From Tricholomella constricta (lineage: Eukaryota > Basidiomycota > Agaricomycetes > Agaricales > Lyophyllaceae), in NCBI GenBank assembly GCA_013368375.1, contig JAACJP010000006.1:1116001-1180000 (forward strand): DNA of 64,000 bases, read 5' to 3'. The position numbers and the translations under genes were made by a program. The stretch's first letter is position 1. Each line of letters starts with the position of its first letter. Below are positions 33,473 to 43,046 of this stretch, piece by piece. The notes under the pieces were generated by a model that did no database searches, was not told the DNA's origin, and saw only the letters and a program-made list of their open reading frames with translations.

Positions 33473-33828
33473 GTCGGGGAGACAACTTAATCCCCCCGTC
33501 AACGAACCGACCTCGACACGTAGGGCGTACCGCCGGGCCGACCGCCATTGTCAGGTGCAGACCACCTGACTCCCGAGGAGCAATCCGCAGGTTGCGTATT
33601 AACGCAACATTGGATGTCCTCACCACCATTCTTTGCCGCACGGCACTTTGAGGCCGTGCAGTGGCGCTAATGCATCCACTACTCGTTAAGTCACGAATAC
33701 GTATTATACCTACGTATTCTTGCATTATTTGATAGGTCTAGGTCGCCGGGACCTAGACCCTCCTTTTACTCTCTTTTTCTGCCCAATTCCCTGGTGAAGA
33801 TCGCTCCACGCGATCTTAAAGGGGGGTA
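33473..33828 (+). other. 3' untranslated region of element D
   Basis: No ORF. It contains perfect hairpins such as AATACGTA/TACGTATT (near 33695) and GGTCTAGGTC/GACCTAGACC (near 33736), and ends with the purine tract AAAGGGGGG at 33818-33826 before the LTR. Confidence 0.7.
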
Positions 33829-34049
33829 TGTAAGGACGCACACTATCTTATCTAATCTTGGTTATCTAATCGTATCTTATCGAGACGATTACGCTATTGT
33901 TTGGCAACACCTTCTGGTGTTGCCTATTTAATTCATTACATTAATTAAGTATAAACAACCTTGTACACCTATACGTAGCAATCGACAGACTTGTCAAGCT
34001 TACGTCTAGTGTGAACAACAAGGTCCCCAAATTCTGTAACCCCGTTACA
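33829..34049 (+). repeat. 3' LTR of element D (221 bp)
   Basis: Appears identical to the 5' LTR at 23067-23287. It is followed by the ACTTA duplicate. Confidence 0.95.
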
Positions 34050-34089
34050 ACTTACCTGGGGCCAAATAATAACTGTATAAAAAAAATGA

Positions 34090-35800
34090 TATCTACATCT
34101 CATACAGACATTACTCACATTCTGTCAGAAATAGACACTCAGCATGGTATAGGTTAGCAAGTGCACATACTCACCTGTTTAGGGCGAAGTCACAGCTCCT
34201 GGTCAGCCTTACACCTTATACAAGGCACTGACACCACTCACAGTCTGTCAGAAATAGCCCCAGATACTCAGCATGGCACAGGTTAGCCATTGCACATACT
34301 CACCTGTTTTGGGCCAAGTCACAGCTGCTGGTCAGCCTTGCACCTTACACAGGGCACTGACACCACTCACACGCTGTTAGAAATAGACACTCAGCGTGGC
34401 ACGGGTTAGTGAGTGCACATACTTACCTGTTTTGGGCCAAATCACCACTGCTGGTCAGCCTTGCACCTTACACAGGGCACTGACACAACTCACCCACTGT
34501 CAGAAATTCACCCCAAACAGTCAGCATGGCACAGGTTAGCCAGTACACATACTCACCTGTTTTGGGCCAAGTCACAGCTGCTGATCAGCCTTGCACCTTA
34601 CACAGGGCACTGACACCACTCACACGCTGTCAGAAATAGCCCCAGACACTCACTCAGCATAGTACAGGTTAGCAAGTGCACATACTCACCTGTTTAGGGC
34701 CAAGTCACAGCTTCTAATCAGCCTTGCACCTTACACAGGATGCTGACACTACTCACAGCCTGTCAGAAATGGCCCTAGACACTTAGTATGGCACAGGTTA
34801 ATAAGTGCACATACTCACCTGGTTTGGCCAAGTCACAGCTGCTGGTCAGCCTTGCACCTTACACAGGACACTGACACCACTCACAGCCTGTTAGAAATAG
34901 ACACTCAGCATGGCACAAATTAGTGAGTGCACATACTCACCTGTTTTGGGCCAAGTCACAGCTGCTGGTTAGCCTTGCACCTTACACAGGACACTGACAC
35001 CACTCACAGCCTGTCAGAAATAGACACTCAGCATGGCACAGATTAGTGAGTGCACATACTCACCTGTTGTAGGCCAAGTCATAGCTGCTAGTCAGCTTTG
35101 CACCTTACACAGGACACTGACACTACTCACAGCCTGTCAGAAATAGACACTCAGCATGGCACAGGTTAGTGAGTGCACATACTCACCTGTTGTAGGCCAA
35201 GTCACAGCTGCTGGTCAGCCTTGCACCTCACACAGGATGCTGACACCACTCACAGCCTGTCAGAAATGGCCCCAGACACTCAGCATGGCACAGATTAGCA
35301 AGTGCACATACTCACCTGGTTTGGGCCAAGTCACAGCTGCTAGTCAGCCTTGCACCTTACACAGGACACTGACACCACTCACAGCCTGTCAGAAATAGAC
35401 ACTTAGCATGGCACAGGTTAGTGAGTACACATACTCACCTGTTTTGGGCCAAATCACCACTGCTGGTCAGCCTTGCACCTTACACAGGGCACTGACACAA
35501 CTCACCCACTGTCAGAAATTCACCCCAAACAGTCAGCATGGCACAGGTTAGCCAGTACACATACTCACCTGTTTTGGGCCAAGTCATAGCTGCTGGTCAG
35601 CCTTGCACCTTACACAGAACACTGACACCACTCACATGCTATCAATAGCCCCAGACACTCAGCATGGCACAAGTCAGCTAGTGCAGATACTCACCTGTTT
35701 TGGGCCAAGTCATAGCTGGTCAGCCTTGCATCTTACACAGGGCACTGATACCACTCACAGCCTGTCAGAAATAGCTACACTCAGCATGGCACAAGTTAGC
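34090..35800. repeat. Satellite array, about 14 units of 122-133 bp
   Basis: Each unit contains CAGCATGGCACAGGTTAG, ACATACTCACCTG, GGCCAAGTCACAGCTGCTGG and TTGCACCTTACACAGG in the same order. Unit starts fall near 34139, 34270, 34393, 34523, 34656, 34785, 34907, 35030, 35152, 35280, 35405, 35534, 35661 and 35783. Units are imperfect, with small indels. The array begins at the right end of element D and stops shortly before the GTPase gene. Confidence 0.93.
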
Positions 35801-36022
35801 TAGAATGCTATTTTTACCTCCTGTAATTCCAAAAGTCAGCCACTGACTGCTCCATGTCCATGTGATTTAACTTTAAGCATGTAAATCTATACCTTTGCAT
35901 GTGCATACCACTTTGCCATATTTTTTAAACATTCTTCAACATCATTTCTATATAGTGTATTTTCAAGAAATTCTCTGTAAAAACTTGATGTGCTTTACTT
36001 GATATCTTCATAAAAAAATCAC

Positions 36023-37092
36023 TCACTCAATGCCATATTTGGTAGAAAGTCCTGCTGTGCTTTGCTGCATAGAAACAAATACTTGAATGAGGGTCCTGTC
36101 ATCCAGAGCAAGTGAAGTTTGTTCAATCAGATCTTTGCATGTTGCCTGTAGCTTATCCATGTCTATTAACCAAGCCCATTAATTAAAAGAAAAAGTCAAA
36201 CTCAAAATTTATTTACCTTGGAGACAGACATAACCTTTGGGAGGATACTTGTGTTTATAAACATCAAGGCCTGGACGCAGCCTATCAAAATCTGCAATAG
36301 CTTTTTTTTGGGCTAAAGCATGTGCTTGTTCCACATCGTTGCTCTGGTTCAGCAATTTACCAAATGTAGAAACAACAAACCCATCAAACTTGGTAAAAAT
36401 CAAAATCACTGGAACTTTCCCAAGTATTAGACACAGCAGATGGAATTATAATAACAATACACACCTTTTCCAGTTCCACACTCATTGAAGAAAAACTCCT
36501 CCGCTCTTGTGACAAGACGATCATTGTCCATTGGAAGGCAGTACCTGTTTTTGTTTGAGGATAAATCATCAGAATATCTCAATTATGTTTCCACACCAGA
36601 TGACGTGGAGCTGTTCACGAAGTTTGTCCATCTGGGCACGCTTCGTGATGAAGTTCTTCACAGCTTCCAACTCCTTGACACCCCCAGATTCAAAACCGCG
36701 AGAGTCCTGAAAAATGAATCCTGGGTTGCTTCGAAACACCAGTTCATTGTTGATGTCATGCATGCCACGCTATGTATCCAATTCAGATCACATCCTTTTG
36801 CAATCGGGAGTACCCACCTTTCCTGATGGATCAACAGTAGCTAGATCAACCTGTAACCCATGAACAATGAGTAAAGGCTCGGCCGAAGGTGATATGGCCC
36901 ACCACACACCTTGTTTCCCTTACTATCGAATATTTCTGGGTCCTCTGTGGTGTTGCACACTTTCTGAAGGATCGTCGTCTTTCCGGCGTTGGCTCTTCCG
37001 ATGATGAGAATGCGGAATCGCCCAGCTTCCTTTCGAAGACGTTCAGCAACATCTGCCGGGACGTCACCCCTCCTGGAGTCGTTCTCAGACAT
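36023..37092 (-). CDS. P-loop GTPase (G-domain protein), six exons
   Basis: Exons 37092-36910, 36850-36818, 36769-36597, 36544-36465, 36408-36217 and 36162-36023 splice in frame to 266 residues with GT-AG introns of 51-59 bp. Walker A is GRANAGKTT (about residues 31-39). G3-like DSRGFESG comes next, and G4 is FTKFD. The family of short G-domain proteins is expanded in Agaricomycetes; its substrate role is not known. The last exon may end at TGA 36023-36025 or use the overlapping GTGAGT as a donor, in which case the C-terminus continues toward the satellite and is incomplete. Exon choice rests on splice signals and continuous homology-like reading. Confidence 0.8.
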
Positions 37093-38244
37093 CGCGGGTA
37101 AGTGTATTTGACTCTGAGCAGGTAATCAATATCCTGTCATAATCTGACCAGGTTGATAAGGCGTACAGGGTTATTCTTTGCGTAACGCTGAGCAGATCTG
37201 AGTGCGATCGTGGAGGTGCAAGATCAAGATGTTGTTGACAACTCCGACTCCCGACCGTTGTCAAAACATTCAAGTGCCCTCCCTCCTCTGCCGTTCATTG
37301 TTAAAGTAACCTGCACGCACTCGTGTTGCGCATCGTCACCCTTGCGTCCTTAGACCGACAAGTCCGGCCACCCGAGAGCATGGGCAAGCTAGGAAGGAAT
37401 GGGACGAGGTAGATACGTCTGGACCTGATGAACCGGCGAGTACTCGCCGCGTAGACGAATGGGAACAGAGTTCGCCGAGTATCAGCTCCCCAAGCTTGAG
37501 AGGTTTATTCAAGCACATGATTTACAAGGTCTGTGTAACTCTATGGTTCTATGGATTTACGCATCGTTACAGGCTGTTACGCAGCGGTGCCCGCCCATCC
37601 TTAGTCCACGGCACTTGCAACACTTGCTGAGAAGCATCGAAACAACGTAGTTCAAGGCTATAACTCGCTCACAAGGACACCTAGCGTCCACAAGCTTTAC
37701 TGGTGGCTACGATAGCTGTATGTTGTCGGACTGGCAAATTGAATGAATTCCATCGTCGTCGACATTGGTGACCATCGGCGACGCGTGGTCCATAGGTCAA
37801 TGACGAGTCTTTCACTTTCCGAGTTCGCGAGTAGCGATAACTACTGACATCTCTATCGAGAGCGTTAGGATTTAGCGGTCGGGAGACCCAGGACTTGCAG
37901 CGCGATGCGACATGGTGACGGAAGTTGTATCTCCAGGCCAGCATGCGCGTTACCCTATCAACAAAGAAGTAAAACGAAAACAGACATCCTCGCGGTTACA
38001 ATGCAGTCCGGAGCAGCCGTCGCCGTTGTCGTCGTCTCAGGTTCATCGGTAGTAACGATGTTTCACACCGGAGACTGGATCCACTGCATTCTCTCTCCAG
38101 TCAGACGTCTTGCGCGAATGAACAGCGTCACACCATGTGCGAGTGCTCCGAGCGAGATCTAATTCGGGTGTTTTCTGACACAGGACGGACGAGTAGCAGT
38201 AGCTATGCGACAACGGGGAGCCTTCATTGGGTTCCGGGTGAGGT
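37093..38244. other. No gene recognised
   Basis: Only short open frames on both strands, none with a recognised domain or convincing splice chain. It may include promoters of the GTPase gene. Confidence 0.4.
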
Positions 38245-38480
38245 CTACGAGGAGGACTTGCCCGCTGTTTCCTTCTCTTTCGCGACCTTGTCAGCCAGCA
38301 CGGTCTGTGACAGTGTTGGACGTCAGTACGGTTCGAAGTTCATGAGAAGCGTGTAGACACACCTGGATGCCACCAACGACGCCCTCCCAGCGAGAGCATC
38401 ATACAAAACCTTCAAAGGGCAGACCCACGTTTACCCAAACTCACCTCCTTCACATTGACTTTCTTCCCGAATAGCGCCAT
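38245..38480 (-). CDS. Possible small spliced protein
   Basis: ATG at 38480 opens MALFGKKVNVKE. Possible GT-AG introns then lead to a segment VLYDALAGRASL and a last exon TVLADKVAKEKETAGKSSS ending in TAG at 38245-38247. Keeping the last exon in frame needs a weak GTGGCA donor. About 43 residues, Lys-rich, no family recognised. Support is only the splice pattern and the charged C-terminus. Confidence 0.25.
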
Positions 38481-39239
38481 CGCAGGCGCATTTGGCGGGC
38501 TGATCTGCACCTGGGTAATGGAGCGGCGTCAGAATCAGATGGTGCATCTGAAAGATGTTGCGCTGTACATCTGCGATGACGACGGCGTATCGGATATCGC
38601 GGCAACCGATATTATGATTGGCATGATAGAATGTGCCCTGCCTGCGTCCGAACGACGCCGTTTGTTGAAAGAAATCAGTGTGCGGACTGACGTCTTCTTA
38701 TACTGGTCTTCCATCCTTTCAGACTCTGGTTTTCATTGTCAGGAATAGGTTACGGACTCGGATATGGTCGTCTCCACGCTGTCAAATACTAGTTATTATT
38801 AATCGCAAATATTAGCCTGCCCCCATTGCATCGATATAGCAGCTTGAAGATCTACTTTATAATACACACAGAAGTCGACTTGTAATGCTGTACTGAATAG
38901 TTCTTCTCCCAGTCGGGAGGTGGTCCTCGGTCTTCGTACTTTATAACGCCGGATTCGGAAACACATAGTCCCCCATTCGCGATCCTACCTTGCGCTTTTC
39001 CTATAACTTATCATCGCCCGTTTATACCCACCACCGTCAGTGCCAGGGGCCATACAACGCAACTGTCTGCGCTTTTAGACTCTGCTAGCCCCCTTGCCAT
39101 CCCTAAGTATCCTCGAAATCTCCCTATAAAGTCTAATTACAACCACTAAATTAATGCTGGACGCCGAAGCTGAGAACATACTGGGCTTCACAAATAGATA
39201 ATAATTCCACCTGGAACGCATCAACTACTATGTATCTGT

Positions 39240-40551
39240 CTACTGAACAGGAGCAGTTAAATACTTGTCTGAAATTTCTCGAAGACGAGGGTCAATCTTC
39301 ACAAGGATGCCCATCATCTCGTCCTGATAATCCCCGGCAGTGTATCAGATCCAGCCCTTCAAAGCACTAGCGAGAACTTACCCATAACCTTTTCTGTACG
39401 GCCTTCCCTTCAGGACCAATAGCAAAATCACTGGCCTCCGACACTTGCGACGAAGAGATGTACGCCCCACGCATCTTGTCTTCGTCCTCTGCGCCTCCTA
39501 CAGCGGCGTATACGAGTTGCCGCCCGCCTTCCTCAGTCGTCCGCGCCAGAGCCTTCTCCATAACCCGGTCAAAAACCGCGCGGACGCCAGTGAATTTCCG
39601 TCGAAGTTCAGAGTAGCAGTAGCCTGGATTCACCCCGTTGACGATGACTGGAAAGTGCGAAAGCCGCTCATTCAACTCCTGGTAGAACATGACGTTGAGA
39701 ACTGGTCGTGGCGTCAGTTTCTTTACAGCAATCCCTTGAAAATTGAAAGACTTACGTTTCGAGTCGTTGTAACGACCGGCCATGATGCTAAAATTGCCTT
39801 ATGAGTATACGCTGGAATGAAATTTGGAGTGGACGTACGTCGGTGTACAATATTCCTTGCTGCCCAGAGTTTTATAGATTTCGTTACCCTCCAACACACT
39901 CTTTTCAATATTAGACCAAAAATGGACTTCGCTGGTCACTACCACAAGCCGCGGGCGTGTGGCGTATTTCTCGCTCGTCTGAATCATTTGCGGAAGCAGG
40001 CGTAAAGCGAGGAGGGAAAGTGACAGGCAGTTGACCTGAAGCCTACATCGCATCAATATTTACACCTGAACTCTTTGAAGATGGGGCGAAATGATCTCAC
40101 GTCGTCTCCCAGCCATCGGGCGTCGCATCATATTCCGTTGGGGCGCAGGCTGCATTCTCGACAAGAATATCCAAACGACCCCCATCCTTCTCGAACTTGT
40201 CAGCGAACCCGACTACTGATGAGAACTTCATGAGGTCGGTGATCCACAGCTCAGCAGAAGGATATTTGGTCTCGTTCTGCAATCCTGCAGATGCAATTAT
40301 AGTCAGCCACCCGATGAGCTTGGAATAGGGGTACACGCACTCTCAATCGCGGCCTCGCCCTTCGCCTGGTTCCGACATGCCAAGATGAGGCGCGCGGGAT
40401 TCATGCTAGCAAAGTGCTTCGAAGCTTCGAAACCTAAGCCGGTATTCGCTCCTATCACCATGACCGTCTTGCCAGTGAGGTCAGCCGTGACAAGGGGTGG
40501 TAGAATTGACCATTGGCTGCGGATAAAGCCAGTAAAGGTTAATTTCCCCAT
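39240..40551 (-). CDS. Short-chain dehydrogenase/reductase (SDR), six exons
   Basis: Exons 40551-40341, 40284-40101, 40042-39839, 39787-39756, 39701-39382 and 39323-39240 join in frame to 344 residues, with introns of 51-58 bp. The NAD(P)-binding TGxxxGxG-type motif is GANTGLGFEASKHF (about residue 35). The NAG-like motif reads ENAAC. TLQVN follows, a strand with VVVTSEVHF supplies the Ser, and the active-site YxxxK is YNDSK split by intron 4. The length suits retinol-dehydrogenase/WWOX-like fungal SDRs, which reduce or oxidise small carbonyl or hydroxyl substrates; the substrate cannot be told. The end IDPRLREISDKYL is typical of the group. Confidence 0.9.
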
Positions 40552-40898
40552 GACGAAGAGGTGTCAAAGCAGGAGTTGGGAGTACAAGAGCTTGCTGTCT
40601 GAGTCAGCCAGTCAAACGCACGCTGCCTTATAAGATTCCGCCCGGCGGCTGGCTTCCACATCGGAGACTTTCCTTGAGCATGTGGATACTCTGATATTAC
40701 TTGCTGGACGTTGCACAGAGTGATTCCACTCCAATGCAATCTACAACAACGACATAATGAGCCCACCAATTCATATTACCAAACGCACTGCACATGGTGG
40801 CTCCTGTGCCAGATCTTCTCACCATATGTATCCGCACACGTGATGGAATTCGGTTTCGCAAGACGCATGACGTACTCGCCAGGCCGATTCCTAACATA

Positions 40899-41096
40899 CA
40901 ATAAGGCTGGACGCGCGCTCGTAAATTTACGCGAGAGGAGAGATTCAAAAGGAAAAGGTTTGGCCAGGGGAGGCTCGTCGCGGGCTCGTCACCTCTCGTC
41001 GGCGCCGTATGAAGGCCGGATCGGGCAACGTGGAGAAGCCTCCCCAGTACAAAAAGTAGTTTTAAACCCTTAGCGAGAGATATGAGAGACTACCCA
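40899..41096 (-). repeat. Outer 198-bp split direct repeat (B2)
   Basis: Appears identical to 41320-41517 and is in the same orientation. It is the terminal repeat of the Ngaro-like element. Confidence 0.9.
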
Positions 41097-41319
41097 ATAA
41101 AGGTGTAACTACTAATTGTTGTGTATAGGGTGGGATGGTGGGTGAGCGAAAACAGTCGAAGACGGTTGAGAGAGATATGTCTCAGAATTGGTCATAAGTA
41201 AACATAAGTACAACTAGAATTGTATGAAGAAGGAATGATCGAGAGAGCGAAATTTCGTACGCGCGTCGCCTTATCTAGGCTCAGGCTAGTCGTGCGCAAG
41301 CTTACGTAGCCTTAGCAAT

Positions 41320-41517
41320 CAATAAGGCTGGACGCGCGCTCGTAAATTTACGCGAGAGGAGAGATTCAAAAGGAAAAGGTTTGGCCAGGGGAGGCTCGTC
41401 GCGGGCTCGTCACCTCTCGTCGGCGCCGTATGAAGGCCGGATCGGGCAACGTGGAGAAGCCTCCCCAGTACAAAAAGTAGTTTTAAACCCTTAGCGAGAG
41501 ATATGAGAGACTACCCA
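41320..41517 (-). repeat. Inner 198-bp split direct repeat (B1)
   Basis: Begins 88 bases after the recombinase stop. It is separated from B2 by 223 bp (41097-41319), which would be A2. Confidence 0.9.
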
Positions 41518-41604
41518 CCAGGAGCATGGCTCAACGTCGTTCATGAACGAGCTTCCCCAGGGAGGCATGCGAAGGGAATAAATGGAATTGAATTCGCAGT
41601 AATG

Positions 41605-43046
41605 TTAAGGAAGATGGAATTTTCGGGCAAATTCGTCGCGACGGGCGGCCCAGGAACGAGTAATAGCTGATGGAACTAAAAGATCAAGGTTGCGCCAATA
41701 AATGAGAAAACAAAGGGATGTCCAGCCTCCGAGTTTCATTACAACTTCGGGGGGAACACCAGCCGCAAGAAGCTCGACGGTGCCACCAATACGGTAGCTA
41801 TGTCCAAAGACGACGTCGAGGTGTTGCGCGGCGAAAATCTGAGAAGTGATTTGTAGGAATAAAGATTTTGTAAGAACCGTGAAATTGGAAGGAGTAGAGA
41901 GATAAGAAAAAAGAGGAGCAGGAGATGAGATATTGTTAATGCGAAGGTGATTTTGAAGAGCGGTGACGGGGCAAAAGATGTTGTTAGTGCCAGTAAGAAT
42001 GCATTGTTCGCCCGAAGGCGAAGTTTTGGTGGAAGGAAGGTGAAAAGTAAGTACTTTTGAGTCGTTGACATAGGAGAGTTTGAAATTAGAAGCACGAGAA
42101 ACGTGTGAAGAAGAGAAAGAAGAGGACGTTGGAAGTAACTCGCCTAGACGGCGGCAGCCCCAGAAAGCAGCAAGAGCGGCCGCCCAAACGGCGGCGCCAC
42201 GGGGCGAGTTACGGTCGAGGTGGTTGTAGAGGGCGAGAAGGTGTGCAGTAGAAATGGGATGGCGAGGTGGACGTTTGAAGGGGACACCGAGTTTGTTGGC
42301 GGCCTTGCGGAAAGGGAGTACCCAAGGGTCGCGTCCGTGCCATTCCGCACGGTTGAAAATGTGCCAGCAACGAAGGCCATTGAGCCAGTTGCGAACACAA
42401 TCTCCGGAATGTGATCCCGACGCGTCGGCGACGAAGGCGGAGAGGAGGACGTCGGAAGCGGGCATGCGGAGTGATTCGGGGATGCGCAGGCGATCGCAGA
42501 ATTGAGTAAAGCGGAGAAGGCCTGCACCGTAAGATTGGCGGGTGGAGTTAGAAAGGGAGTCGAAGAAACGTTCATAAAGGAGGGGCTGAGAGATAATCAG
42601 AAGATAATAAGAGATGATAAATAGGGAGTTACTTGAAAGTCTGGGGGAATTTGGGAGTTGATGTCGTCGTGAGCAATTTGGGAATGGGGGGTCGTCCAGA
42701 GAAGGAGGCGCCGATCGGCGGGCACCAGGGGACGGTAAGGACTAGGTTGATAATAATTTTTGTCTGAAGGAGGTCTTGCCGAGCGAGTTGGGAAGGATTC
42801 GGCTGCGATACGGCGTGCAGAGGTCGGAATGACATAGAGACCTGGTGCAACAGTCGTTGAAGTAGTTCGTGGGAAAGATGCCATTGATTCGAGGGGCGAG
42901 AAGTCATGGGAGACGTCAGGACATTGGGAATGTGAAGATGTGTTTACGACTGTCGGAGTGCGTGGAAGGGATCTTCGCATAGCGAATAACCCAAAACCGA
43001 TGTCGACGGCCACAAGAGGAGCCGAGTTTGGCGTTTCGCTAGACAT
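41605..43046 (-). CDS. Tyrosine recombinase of the Ngaro-like element (ORF3)
   Basis: Exons 43046-42633 and 42585-41605 with a 47-bp GTAACT...CTCAG intron give 464 residues. The N-terminus is Ser/Pro-rich. The core begins FFDSLSNSTRQSYGAGL. Catalytic motifs are CRRLGELL (Arg), GHSYRIGGT (HxxR), GGWTS and IYWRNL (Tyr). The recombinase would integrate the circular DNA copy made by the RT, without a target duplication. Its ATG overlaps the ORF2 stop in ATGTCTAG (43046-43039), so translation may be coupled. The same domain survives as a relic at 8075-8790. Confidence 0.88.

Larger units (their letters stand above)
23067..34049 (+). mobile_element. Chromovirus D, complete, with a third ORF (10,983 bp)
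   Basis: LTRs of 221 bp at both ends look identical and are flanked by the five-base duplication ACTTA (23062-23066 and 34050-34054). Inside are gag-protease, pol in the same frame after one UGA, and a separate 984-codon ORF. A purine tract AAAGGGGGGTA precedes the 3' LTR. There is no frameshift and no other stop, so it appears intact and young. Short perfect hairpins occur every few tens of bases through the ORFs. No tRNA-type primer site was recognised after the 5' LTR. Confidence 0.95.

Noticed and set aside
34090..35800. Possible CRISPR-like array
   Set aside because: Units are whole 122-133-bp tandem copies without distinct spacers, in a eukaryotic context.
37459..38356. Several short plus-strand ORFs
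   Set aside because: No domain or consistent splice chain; one begins with a hydrophobic stretch but nothing follows.
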